Below are positions 24,081-33,344 of a stretch of DNA of 33,344 bases, one piece after another (within the stretch, counting starts at the first letter, position 1; each line of letters opens with the position of its first letter). The position numbers and the translations under genes were made by a program. The notes below the pieces were generated by a model. That model was given only the letters and a program-made list of their open reading frames with translations, searched no databases and had not been told where the DNA came from. This DNA comes from Flavobacterium bizetiae (GTDB lineage: Bacteria > Bacteroidota > Bacteroidia > Flavobacteriales > Flavobacteriaceae): NCBI RefSeq assembly GCF_902804475.1, contig NZ_CADCSU010000022.1, forward strand, positions 1-33,344, given 5' to 3'.

Positions 24081-24179
24081 TGGGGAGAGCAGGATTCGAA
24101 CTTTATGTGTTGAGATCCCGTCTTTGCTACGTTTTTATAAATGTCTGGAAACTAGTGCACCGATTCTGCACCCAAATTC
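24081..24179 (-). pseudogene. Decayed tRNA-like sequence (class II, Leu-like)
   Basis: On the minus strand the 3' part reads GTTCGAATCCTGC TCTCCCCA, a normal T-loop, 3' T-stem and acceptor arm, and the 5' part reads GTGCAGAATCGGTGCACTAG, similar to the D-arm and anticodon stem of leucine tRNAs. The 5' T-stem half (TAAAG) cannot pair with CCTGC and there is no matching 5' acceptor arm, so it is not a working tRNA. A terminator hairpin follows its 3' end at once. Reading it as leucine-like is by eye only. Confidence 0.5.
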
Positions 24180-24688
24180 AAATGTTACTTTTTCAATATT
24201 AAAAGATACTCAAAATTTTAAGTACTAACGAATTAATAGACAGTAGTATTATTCTTTTTGTTTTACAAATATATTATAAATATTTAAAATGAAGAGTTTC
24301 CGTGAATTTTGGCTTTTTTTTGTAGAATTTGAAAAAGTTTCCTTTTACTCCATCCGCAGAGAAAGAGGGATTCGAACTGTAAATCCAACAACTCCTTTAT
24401 ATAGTGCAATTCATAATATTTATACCAGTTTCAAAATCTAGTGCGCCACGATTCTGCCACGAAACTAAAAATATCAATTTATAACTATGACAATTTGTTT
24501 TAAATGAGTACTATAGTTCTATTTGAAATCAAATTTAAATAATTTTTTTGATAAAAGTATAAAATAAACTGCCTTAACTTTTTTGTGGTGAAAAAGGTAT
24601 CTACTCCACTTTTCGGACAGCCTCTTTTTTACTTTCAAGAACATGCTATTTATAGTTATTCTCGATTTTTATCTATTCCTACTAGGGG
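24180..24688. other. Non-coding stretch with tRNA relics, downstream of metY
   Basis: Apart from the relic at 24355-24466 this AT-rich stretch contains no ORF of credible length and no clear terminator after metY. Confidence 0.5.
24355..24466 (-). pseudogene. Second decayed tRNA-like sequence
   Basis: The minus strand has CGTGGCAGAATCGTGGCGC followed by ACTAGATTTTGAAACTGGT (an anticodon-arm-like hairpin) and, about 60 bases later, GTTCGAATCCCTCTTTCTCTGC, a T-loop plus acceptor-like end. The 5' T-stem (TACAG) does not match CCCTC. It resembles the relic at 24081-24179 in layout but differs in its 3' arm, so it may come from a second tRNA. No intact tRNA is present between metY and the response regulator. 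Confidence 0.45.
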
Positions 24689-26263
<1,575 letters not shown>

Positions 26264-26271
26264 CAAATATA
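26264..26271 (-). promoter_or_regulatory. -7 box TATATTTG, probable metY promoter
   Basis: Exact TAnnTTTG on minus with a TTG 21 bases upstream (in GATTGACCC). Spacing fits Bacteroidota sigma-A promoters. It would give metY a leader of about 260 bases. Confidence 0.5.
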
Positions 26272-26352
26272 TTTTGAAAGTTGACAGTGGGTCAATCAGC
26301 AAGTCTCTTGCAACTTCTTGTAAATCAAGACCTGATCAAAGGTATTGATTAG

Positions 26353-26670
26353 ATGCAGTTCAAGTTGAACTCTTTTGTAAATATATATCTTGAAATTTAT
26401 AAACCAAAATATTTTGAGTTGTTTATTTTAAAGGGTAAAGTAGGTAGAAGTTGGAGATTGGATAATACCTATATCAAAGTAAACGTTATTTGGTTTTATT
26501 TATACAGGGCTGTTGATAAATTAGACAATATAGTAGACTTTCTTTTGACCAGAAAAAGACATAGAACGAGCACTAAGTCATTTCTTTTTAAAGCAATTAG
26601 TAATAACAACAGGCCAAGAGTAATAAACATTGATAAAATTGGCTCTAATACTCCCGCTATCAAAGTCTAG
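26353..26670 (+). pseudogene. IS6-family transposase fragment (copy 1)
   Basis: The frame contains GRSWRLDNTYIKVNVIWFYL, YRAVDKLDNIVDFLLTRKR and RPRVINIDKIGSNTPAI, the start and middle of the IS6/IS26 DDE catalytic core (first and second Asp). The N-terminal helix-turn-helix is missing or scrambled and the part with the catalytic Glu is lost; decayed homology may continue to about 26750. An intact IS6 transposase has about 220-240 residues. A second, independently broken copy lies at 32872-33150 in the same orientation. Confidence 0.8.
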
Positions 26671-27027
26671 AACAAGGGTTCGTTCTCAAAGATTAAAATC
26701 CGACAGTGTAAATTGAAGTTGTACATATGCTGGGGAAGAATCAGATGGTTAGATCAGGGATATCTATGTTTAAATCATTCTGTAAATTGGCGGACTAACT
26801 TTAAAATTTCTTAAAGTCTTATATTTAATTCTGACAGATGCGAGAGCACCTGATAAATCTAGTATAGCACTTTTTAATAAAAACAGGAATTTGTTAAAGT
26901 AAATTCTGAATATTAATTTATACAAGGGTAATGCCTTTCGAATGTGCTGTTTGTAAGAACTGTATTTAGCCTAAAGCTCCAAAGATTTTATTTGAAAAAT
27001 TAGCATGATAAGGCTTTGGTTTTTGTA
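26671..27027. other. Intergenic region behind the IS6 relic
   Basis: No intact gene. The first ~100 bases may be decayed transposase 3' sequence. A 82-base segment at 26769-26850 recurs at 28809-28888. The rest is AT-rich filler before the response regulator promoter. Confidence 0.5.
26769..26850 (+). repeat. Diverged direct repeat, copy A
   Basis: Begins TTTAAATCATTCTGTAAAT and ends ATTCTGACAGATGCGAGAGC. It aligns over its full length with 28809-28888 with scattered substitutions and small gaps. It lies about 100 bases behind the IS6 fragment, so it could be an insertion-element end. Confidence 0.6.
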
Positions 27028-27057
27028 TTGCTGATAGATTATATATTATTACTTTTG
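27028..27057 (+). promoter_or_regulatory. Complete promoter TTG-N19-TACTTTTG of the single-domain response regulator
   Basis: TTG at 27028-27030, 19 bases, then TACTTTTG at 27050-27057, matching the Bacteroidota -33/-7 consensus. The ATG at 27062 follows after four bases, predicting a nearly leaderless mRNA. Confidence 0.7.
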
Positions 27058-27061
27058 CATC

Positions 27062-27487
27062 ATGAAAATTAAGGGAGAAATAATAGTGATAGAAGATGAC
27101 CAGGATGATAGGGATTTTCTTATGGATATTTTTGAGAGTTTAAATTATCCCAATAAAATTGTCTTTTTTGAAGATCCTACTAAAGTTTTGGATTACTTGT
27201 CGGATGAAAAAGTAAAGCCTTTTATCATTATTTCCGATATCAATATGCCTAAATTAAGCGGCTTTGAATTAAGGAATATGGTACTCAAGGATAAGATAAT
27301 AAGTGAAAAATGCCTGCCTTATATTTTTTTATCCACCTCACAGGATCCTGAAAATATAAAGCAAGCCTATGGCCTTTCCGTGCAGGGGTATTTTAAAAAG
27401 CAGGAAATTTTCTCAGAGTACAAAGAAATGATCAACAAGATAATTCAGTACTGGCAGGTGAGTCTTACACCGGTATTGCAGATGTAA
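27062..27487 (+). CDS. Single-domain response regulator (CheY/Rcp1-like)
   Basis: A 141-residue receiver domain with no output domain. Acidic residues EDDQDD (11-16), phospho-acceptor Asp59 (IIISDINMPKLSG), Ser91/Thr92 (IFLSTSQDPENI) and Lys112/113 (QGYFKKQ) are all present. The layout fits the Rcp1-like receivers common in Bacteroidota that pass phosphate to or from a partner kinase. No kinase is encoded nearby, so its partner is elsewhere. A 91-residue gene follows after 16 bases and probably shares the transcript. The promoter box ends four bases before the ATG. Confidence 0.88.
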   Translation: MKIKGEIIVIEDDQDDRDFLMDIFESLNYPNKIVFFEDPTKVLDYLSDEKVKPFIIISDINMPKLSGFELRNMVLKDKIISEKCLPYIFLSTSQDPENIKQAYGLSVQGYFKKQEIFSEYKEMINKIIQYWQVSLTPVLQM

Positions 27488-27503
27488 TTTTATCTCTGAA
27501 AGA

Positions 27504-27779
27504 ATGAGTATGGATTTAAAAAAGTTTATAATGGAGAAAGCAGTACAATTAAAAGTGAGCAAGGACTTAGAGAGCCATCAGCAGTTAAAAATTATCAAAT
27601 TAAAAGGAAGTTTAATAGCTAAAGGCTATACCGAAATCATACATATTCTGGATCAGGATGATGAGTTTCATATCAATTCTTTTGAGACGCCCGCTGCATA
27701 TAGAAATGAAGTACATGATTTTATTTCTGCATTTATAAGTAAAGAAAACTTAGAAGATATCATTACGCTTTGCATATAG
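27504..27779 (+). CDS. Small hypothetical protein co-transcribed with the response regulator
   Basis: 91 residues, soluble, charged, no signal peptide or membrane helix. It starts MSMDLKKFIMEKAVQLK and has a mixed helix/strand profile (IKLKGSLIAKGYTEIIHILDQ), ending in a predicted helix pair (AYRNEVHDFISAFIS, NLEDIITLCI). No family is recognised. A second ATG two codons in is possible. Its position 16 bases after the receiver gene suggests a functional link, perhaps as a partner of that receiver, but nothing in the sequence shows this. Confidence 0.6.
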   Translation: MSMDLKKFIMEKAVQLKVSKDLESHQQLKIIKLKGSLIAKGYTEIIHILDQDDEFHINSFETPAAYRNEVHDFISAFISKENLEDIITLCI

Positions 27780-27883
27780 CCTCCCTGCAGAAGGCTTAGA
27801 AAAGTGTTGCTTTGTAAATAAAAACTCAATTTCAGTAAGTTCTCATTTATTAAAGCTAGATTTTAGCTCTTAAGTATATTAAA

Positions 27884-28075
27884 ATGCAAGATGGTACAGT
27901 AAAATATTTCAATGAAGAAAAAGGATTCGGATTCATAAATTCAAAAAATGGGGGAAAAGAAGTTTTTGTTTATCCTTGAGGTCTATCAGAAAAAATGCGT
28001 GAAATCGATGAAGTACGATATGACGTGGAGGTGGGACATAAAGATATAAATGCAGTATACGTAGTGGTAGGATAA
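27884..28075 (+). pseudogene. Cold-shock (CspA-family) gene with one in-frame stop
   Basis: The frame encodes [18 protein letters not shown] (RNP1 region) and, after a TGA at 27977-27979, GLSEKMREIDEVRYDVE and the usual end AVYVVVG, stopping at 28075. In intact relatives the interrupted segment is FVHxSGL; here FVYP-stop-GL, so a TCA serine codon has become TGA by one change. The rest is in one frame and full length (64 codons), pointing to recent inactivation or a base-call error. Truncation would remove the RNP2-side half, so function is unlikely. It ends directly beside the convergent broken lipoprotein gene. Confidence 0.8.
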
Positions 28076-28649
<574 letters not shown>

Positions 28650-28700
28650 AGTTTGTGTTTGGTAAGAGTATCAAGCTTAATTGTTTAATGCTGGGTTTAT

Positions 28701-28748
28701 ATACTGTTATTTTACAGTATAATACAGCCTTTACTTTTAAAGGCTGTA
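28701..28748. repeat. Two adjacent hairpins upstream of the lipoprotein gene
   Basis: ATACTGT/ACAGTAT (28701-28720, 6-base loop) and TACAGCCTTTA/TAAAGGCTGTA (28723-28748, CTTT loop). They are perfect and two bases apart. Without a following T-run they are more likely regulatory or processing structures than terminators. Confidence 0.55.
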
Positions 28749-28808
28749 CAAATTAATTTTAAGCGGTTTAAATTAGAAATTATTCAAATTAAAAAATCAA
28801 GTTGAAAT

Positions 28809-28888
28809 TTTAAATCATTGTGTAAATAGGAAGGCAAACTTTTAAATTACTAAAATTCTTATTTGATTCTGACTAATGCGACGCAACC
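28809..28888 (+). repeat. Diverged direct repeat, copy B
   Basis: Begins TTTAAATCATTGTGTAAAT and ends ATTCTGACTAATGCGACGC, aligning with 26769-26850. No transposase remnant is visible next to this copy. Confidence 0.6.
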
Positions 28889-29167
28889 AAATGGAGTCAG
28901 AAAGGAAAACTCTCCTAATTTTTACTCTACTTATTGTTTGAATATCCATTTTTTTTTAAGTTAATAGATGCGATAGAATAAAGAAATACTCATGTAGTTT
29001 TTTTTTTACAAGAAACAGTAATGTGTGAGTTTTTTTTGTATATTTGATTGAATAATAAGTCTTTATAGTATCTGATTATTACTGTAAACTTAGTATTTTT
29101 TTGTGTTTATTAGAAATGAAGTGGAAATATTTTATTACATAGATTTTTAACTATTAATAAAGAAAAC
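28889..29167. other. AT-rich upstream region of the surface-protein locus
   Basis: No ORF. It contains long T runs and one TAnnTTTG match (TATATTTG, 29039-29046) that could start the plus-strand locus with a leader of about 115 bases, but no TTG at the expected -33 distance. Confidence 0.35.
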
Positions 29168-29377
29168 ATGAAAGTTAGAAAATTAAATTTAGTAGTATTA
29201 GTTCTTTTTATTGCTTTTAACAGTAATGCAGCTAATCCTCCTCCTCCTCAACCTGCATCTATTCCACCTCCTGTGGGGGCTGAATTACCTATAGATTCTA
29301 ATATATCTGTATTGTTTTTAATTGGTACAGCATTTGGTTTATTTTTTATTTCACGAAGAATAAATCAAAAACAATAG
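29168..29377 (+). CDS. Small PID-CTERM sorting-domain protein
   Basis: 69 residues: Sec signal peptide (MKVRKLNLVVLVLFIAFNSNA), a proline-rich middle (NPPPPQPASIPPPVG), then LPID followed by a hydrophobic helix (ISVLFLIGTAFGLFFI) and a basic tail SRRINQKQ. This tripartite layout (PID motif, transmembrane helix, basic end) is that of the PID-CTERM sorting signal of flavobacteria, analogous to PEP-CTERM/exosortase substrates. Almost nothing lies between signal and sorting domain, so the mature product is a short Pro-rich peptide. It is followed 84 bases later by a T9SS cargo gene. No sortase is encoded in the window. Confidence 0.75.
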   Translation: MKVRKLNLVVLVLFIAFNSNAANPPPPQPASIPPPVGAELPIDSNISVLFLIGTAFGLFFISRRINQKQ

Positions 29378-29461
29378 CAAATAGTTTATAAAATTTCCGT
29401 GATCAAAATTACGTAAATTCAAATTTTCTTGAGTTGATTAATAATTGTAAGATTGAAAGTT

Positions 29462-31261
29462 ATGAAGAAAACAATACTTATCTTTTCATTGCTCATTACT
29501 AACAAAAGCATTTCGCAAATTTATTTTAGTTCTAATGACTACATGTATGTAAAAAATGAAGTGCTGTATGTAAAGCAAGATATAAATTTGGCTTCTAACT
29601 CCAATTTATATTTAAGGAATAATGCGCAGCTAGTCCAAGGAACTATAGGTACTTCAAACAATACGGGTGCAGGTTTATTGTCTGTTTATCAGCAAGGTAC
29701 TTCTGATAACTTTGAGTATAATTATTGGTGTTCTCCTGTTGGAAATGCTTCTGCTTCTTTAGGAAATGAAAACTTTGGTATTACGATGTTAAATCGTCCT
29801 ACAACTTCCATTGCTTCAACGCCAATTACTGTTTTGCCAGCAAGCAATTACAATGGTACTGCAAGTCCGCTATCAATATCTTCAACTTGGATCTATAAAT
29901 TAATTAACGCCAACAATTATTCGCAGTGGATTTATGTGGGAGGCACTAAAACATTGGTCCCAGGTGAAGGTTTTTCTATGAAAGGTACCAGCGGAACTGA
30001 TGCAATAGATCCCGAGGGAACGGGTACAACCAATAATCCAGGAGCAGCACAAAGGTATGATTTTAGAGGAAAACCCAATGACGGTGATATAACTATTAGT
30101 TTAGGTATTAATAACGCAACCCTAACAGGGAATCCCTATCCCTCTGCCTTGCATTTAAATGCTTTTCTTTTAGATCCTTCCAACGCAGCAACTGGCGGAG
30201 TAGCTTATTTTTGGGAACAAGATAAAACTGTAAATTCACATTACCTCACAGATTATAAAGGAGGATATGGCAGCTATTCACCAGTAAGTTTAGTCTCAAA
30301 TGGTGTATATGTTCCGGCAACTTTTAATTCTTATAACCCGGATGGTTCTGTAAATACTACAGGGGCCTCATCAGGACTTGTCATAGAGCGTAAGTATTCT
30401 CCTGTTGGTCAAGGTTTCGTAATTAGTGCTACAGCTACTGGAACCGCAACCTTTAAGAACATCCATAGGGCTTTTTATAAAGAGGGAACCGGTTTGTCAA
30501 AGTTTTACAAACACACCTCAAAAGAGAGCGTTTCAAAAAAAGGAGATTCTAAAGAAAGTAATGTAGAGCAGGTTTCACATTTTAAATTAAATGCAATAAT
30601 CAACAATCAGTTTACAAGACAGTTGGCATTGGCTTTCGTGCCGGAAGCTACAGATGGTGTAGATTTTGGTATTGATGCTTTAAATATGGATCAGGCGCTA
30701 CCTAACGATGTTGGTTTTTGGATAGAAAATGATAATTATGTGATTGAAGGGATCAATTTTGATGAAACCAAAAAGGTGCCATTGTCAGTAAAGGTTACAA
30801 CAAGTACTACTTTTAAATTTAGTGTTCCTGAGGTAATAAATTTTAATGTAGCACAACCTATTTATATCTACGATAGGCTTGACCAATCTTATCATGAGAT
30901 CAAGAATGGTCAATATGAGGTGACAGTTCCTCCTGGAGTATATTCTGATCGCTTTATGATTACATTTAAAAATCAAAATTCACTTGGAATCGACCAAAAT
31001 ATTACAACTCAATTTTTTATTTATCAGGACAATACCAATAGTAAGTTAGAGGTCGCAAATCCAAATATTTTAGTGCTAAAATCATTTAAATTGTATGATA
31101 TGCTCGGTAAAGTTGTATTATATGAAAAAGATATGGGAGCTGAGCAAAATTACATTTTTTCAACCAGCAGTTTAAGCGCCGGCGTTTATATTTCTGAGTT
31201 ACTAACTATTGATAATGAACGTTGGACTGAAAAAATTGTTATTTTAAATTCAGGTAAATAA
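29462..31261 (+). CDS. T9SS-secreted surface protein with type A sorting domain
   Basis: From ATG 29462 the protein has 599 residues; the upstream TTG at 29453 is less likely because the signal peptide MKKTILIFSLLITNKSISQ starts at the ATG. A large low-complexity beta-rich region follows (IYFSSNDYMYVKNEVLYV, NNAQLVQGTIGTSN, GNPYPSALHLNAFLLDP), then at about 525-599 a typical T9SS type A sorting domain (LKSFKLYDMLGKVVLYEKDM, STSSLSAGVYISEL, WTEKIVILN). It should be secreted across the outer membrane by the Por system and anchored to the surface. No enzyme motif is visible; GNPYP-type strand repeats are common in large flavobacterial surface proteins. It probably shares a transcript with its neighbours on both sides. 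Confidence 0.88.
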   Translation: MKKTILIFSLLITNKSISQIYFSSNDYMYVKNEVLYVKQDINLASNSNLYLRNNAQLVQGTIGTSNNTGAGLLSVYQQGTSDNFEYNYWCSPVGNASASLGNENFGITMLNRPTTSIASTPITVLPASNYNGTASPLSISSTWIYKLINANNYSQWIYVGGTKTLVPGEGFSMKGTSGTDAIDPEGTGTTNNPGAAQRYDFRGKPNDGDITISLGINNATLTGNPYPSALHLNAFLLDPSNAATGGVAYFWEQDKTVNSHYLTDYKGGYGSYSPVSLVSNGVYVPATFNSYNPDGSVNTTGASSGLVIERKYSPVGQGFVISATATGTATFKNIHRAFYKEGTGLSKFYKHTSKESVSKKGDSKESNVEQVSHFKLNAIINNQFTRQLALAFVPEATDGVDFGIDALNMDQALPNDVGFWIENDNYVIEGINFDETKKVPLSVKVTTSTTFKFSVPEVINFNVAQPIYIYDRLDQSYHEIKNGQYEVTVPPGVYSDRFMITFKNQNSLGIDQNITTQFFIYQDNTNSKLEVANPNILVLKSFKLYDMLGKVVLYEKDMGAEQNYIFSTSSLSAGVYISELLTIDNERWTEKIVILNSGK

Positions 31262-31317
31262 AAGTTCGAAAAAAAACAAAATTTAAATATCATTTACTTA
31301 ACTAAATATTAGAAATT

Positions 31318-32814
31318 ATGATCAAAAAAATCACGCTCCAAGATCAAAAAAAGCTATTATTTCTATTTTTCTTTTTATTTACTTTAATAGGAAATGCACA
31401 GATCGGAATTGGGACAATAACTCCAGAGATAAGTTCCATTTTGGATATTACTTCGACTACAAAAGGATTATTAGCGCCTAGAATGACAACGGTTCAAAAA
31501 AATGCCATCACTTCTCCTGTCGATGGCTTAATAGTCTATGATACTGATCTGAAATTATTTTATTATTATTCAAGTGGTACTTCGACATGGATGCCAGTTC
31601 TGAGTAGTTCCTCAGGGCGTATAAATTTTAAACGTATAAAATCGACGGATGTTTTGGCTACTGTTTTAGCCACAGAACTTGCAGCGGGAGGCGGGGCTAA
31701 GTACGTTTTAAGCTCTAATACATTGTATGAAATAAACGGAACAGTTGTATTTAATTTTCCTATAGATTTAAATAATGCCTATTTGCAAGGAGTTGATAGC
31801 AACGATGATATCATAGTTAGAACATCTGGGAATATTTTTGAAGGATCAACCGGTGGTAGTATTAAAAATTTAACCCTTATTGCATCAGGAGGAAGTGTTT
31901 TTAATATTAACGCTGATGCAACCAAATACTTAACCTTTAGAGATTGTATTGTTGCCAATTCAAGTTCGGTCGGTACACTCTCAGGTTTTGGATTAATATT
32001 TAGCAGTATCGTGCAATTTACAGGAAATTCAACTGGCATAACTTATAACAATATTAATCAATTACTATTAAGCAATATGGGTTGGTTTGGCACCAATTTA
32101 GGCACTTACGAAAAATTTACAGGTACCTTTAGCCTTATTGAAAAACAAGGAGGTTTTAGTCAGGTTGACGGAAGTGCTATTGGTTTGGATGTCTCAACTG
32201 CAGGTTTAACAATAACTGGTGATGCTGTTTTGGAATCAGTAGTTTTTACAGGTACTAATACTGCTGGATATATAAAGCCATATACTGTAGGTACTTATAC
32301 AGGCTATAATTTTAATAATAGTTGGACGGTGCGAGCTGCCGGTATACCTACCGAAGGTGATTCAAATGCTGCGGGAGATTTCTCTGTCGATTATCCAGTT
32401 GGGTCAGGTGCTTCAACTACTTTTAATAATTCCAATCCTAGTAATATTGTAAAGGTCAGCGGAAACTCAGTATCTACTAATTTATTTAGGTTTGCATTAG
32501 ATGCAACACCTAATAATAACAATAGACTAAGGTATACTGGAAAAAAGAAAAGAATTTTCCAGGTATCAGGTTCTATATCCTTTCAGGTTCCCGCGCTAGG
32601 TACTTACATAATATACATTGCAAAGAATGGAACTGCATTGACGCAATTTAAAATTTATGGTAGAGGATTGGCTGTTAATGATATATTAGTTCTTCCAATA
32701 AATGCTTCTGTTGAGTTAGCTAGCAATGATTATATTGAGGTTTTCGCGCAGCGTTATACAGGAGGACTGACTGATGCTATAATTGTGCCTAATATGACAA
32801 TTACCATTAGATAA
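31318..32814 (+). CDS. Secreted tail-fibre/adhesin-like protein
   Basis: 498 residues with a signal peptide (KKLLFLFFFLFTLIGNA). The mature N-terminus QIGIGTITPEISSILDI then GLLAPRMTTVQKNAITSP, DGLIVYDTDLKLFYYYSS and STWMPV is the module found at the start of many Bacteroidota surface and tail-fibre-like proteins. A beta-helix-like, Gly/Asn/Thr-rich middle follows (about 110-370; NLTLIASGGSVFNINADA) and a C-terminal domain (about 400-498; IFQVSGSISFQVPALGTYI) resembling jelly-roll/tail-fibre heads. No T9SS sorting domain is seen at the end. It lies 56 bases after the T9SS cargo gene. Ligand unknown. GLLxPRMT-type proteins also occur in phage-like elements, but no other phage gene is nearby. 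Confidence 0.72.
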   Translation: MIKKITLQDQKKLLFLFFFLFTLIGNAQIGIGTITPEISSILDITSTTKGLLAPRMTTVQKNAITSPVDGLIVYDTDLKLFYYYSSGTSTWMPVLSSSSGRINFKRIKSTDVLATVLATELAAGGGAKYVLSSNTLYEINGTVVFNFPIDLNNAYLQGVDSNDDIIVRTSGNIFEGSTGGSIKNLTLIASGGSVFNINADATKYLTFRDCIVANSSSVGTLSGFGLIFSSIVQFTGNSTGITYNNINQLLLSNMGWFGTNLGTYEKFTGTFSLIEKQGGFSQVDGSAIGLDVSTAGLTITGDAVLESVVFTGTNTAGYIKPYTVGTYTGYNFNNSWTVRAAGIPTEGDSNAAGDFSVDYPVGSGASTTFNNSNPSNIVKVSGNSVSTNLFRFALDATPNNNNRLRYTGKKKRIFQVSGSISFQVPALGTYIIYIAKNGTALTQFKIYGRGLAVNDILVLPINASVELASNDYIEVFAQRYTGGLTDAIIVPNMTITIR

Positions 32815-32871
32815 TTAAATTTAAATGTTAAGAAAGGTAGAAAAAAGACGCTTTAAAAAAGGTTTAAGTCC

Positions 32872-33150
32872 AACTTTAATTATCGTGATGTAAAAGAAAT
32901 AATGATAATTAGGGGAGTGCTTTTGGATCATGCTACGATTCAGTGCTGGCTTTATAAGTTTACACCTTTGCTTGCCTCAGAGATGAAGCAGAGAAAAGCC
33001 ACGGTGGGGATAAGCTAGAGATTGGATCAGACCTATATCAAAGTAAAAGATATTTGGTATTATTTATGTAGAGCAGTAGATAAATTAGGCAATACGGTAG
33101 ACTTTCTTCTGACCAGAAAAAGAGAGAATTAGCGCTGAGTTATTTCGGAT
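32872..33150 (+). pseudogene. IS6-family transposase remnant (copy 2)
   Basis: Frame from 32872 reads NYRDVKEIMIIRGVLLDHAT and IQCWLYKFTPLLASEMKQ (the helix-turn-helix of IS6 transposases), then a TAG at 33016-33018, then RLDQTYIKVKDIWYYLCRA and KLGNTVDFLLTRKRE, followed by further stops after 33120. It covers the N-terminal half that copy 1 lacks. The two copies are close in sequence over WRLDxTYIKV to FLLTRKR. Bases 33151-33344 show no recognisable gene. Confidence 0.82.
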
Positions 33151-33344
33151 CAAACGCAAAGCTTGGGGATTAGGCAAAAAGATTAGATAATCTAAATAAG
33201 AAGAAATCTACTTTACGCACACCTCTAAATTGACTTCTAAACGCTTTTTGCAGTCCACTTAAAAAATGAAAATAATTCCTTGGATCAAAAGATCGAGTTT
33301 ATTGAAAAAGTGTTCCAAATTGGACAGTTTACGCAGAAAATAAG

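Noticed and set aside
27977..27979. Recoding of TGA (for example selenocysteine) in the cold-shock gene
   Set aside because: Family members have Ser at this place, one base away from TGA (TCA); no selenocysteine element is seen and a serine site gives no reason for recoding.
29453..29461. TTG start of the T9SS cargo gene
   Set aside because: The ATG at 29462 gives a standard signal peptide directly; no reason to use TTG.

Overview
The window looks like chromosomal DNA from a Flavobacterium-type Bacteroidota. The DNA is AT-rich. Several promoters fit the Bacteroidota -7 box TAnnTTTG, most genes lack a strong Shine-Dalgarno sequence, and there are a type IX secretion (T9SS) C-terminal domain, a small PID-CTERM protein and flavobacterial-style surface proteins. 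No species call is attempted.

Layout. (1) 85-1836 (+): a Tat-exported PhoD-like phosphatase/phosphodiesterase, separated by a bidirectional terminator from (2) 10580-1991 (-), a seven-gene cluster. In transcription order it encodes a nitrobindin-like beta-barrel protein, a stand-alone VioB/RebD-type ferritin-like protein, a 13-cysteine protein with repeated CX5C units, a DUF692 multinuclear iron oxidase (MNIO; MbnB/BufB family), its usual DUF2063 partner (BufC/HvfC type), a flavin L-amino-acid/monoamine oxidase and a pyruvate/indolepyruvate-type ThDP decarboxylase. This is the most interesting part of the window. It joins the core of an MNIO peptide-modification system (substrate, enzyme, partner) to the two enzyme types (amino acid oxidase and ferritin-like imine-coupling protein) that start violacein/rebeccamycin-type pathways.

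(3) 21355-10951 (-): a long metal-ion operon, mgtC-like, a MntP-like membrane protein, an MgtA-type P-ATPase, a CzcB-CzcA-CzcC-type RND efflux system and a small outer-membrane barrel. A promoter, a leader hairpin and an unusually strong AGGAGG precede it. It ends at a terminator. Repeats lie inside it (between czcB and czcA) and just upstream (a 14-bp tandem array and a 152-bp inverted repeat). (4) 23935-21888 (-): an overlapping response regulator/histidine kinase pair, probably controlling the neighbouring metal genes (inference).

(5) 24029-24688: a terminator and two decayed tRNA-like sequences. (6) 24689-25996 (-): MetY-type O-acetylhomoserine sulfhydrylase with a long leader. (7) 26353-33344: a worn accessory region bounded by two decayed IS6-family transposase copies in the same orientation. 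It holds a single-domain response regulator with a small partner gene, a cold-shock gene broken by one stop codon, a frameshifted collagen-like lipoprotein with a (AGT)20 serine tract, and a three-gene surface locus (PID-CTERM peptide, T9SS cargo, adhesin/tail-fibre-like protein).
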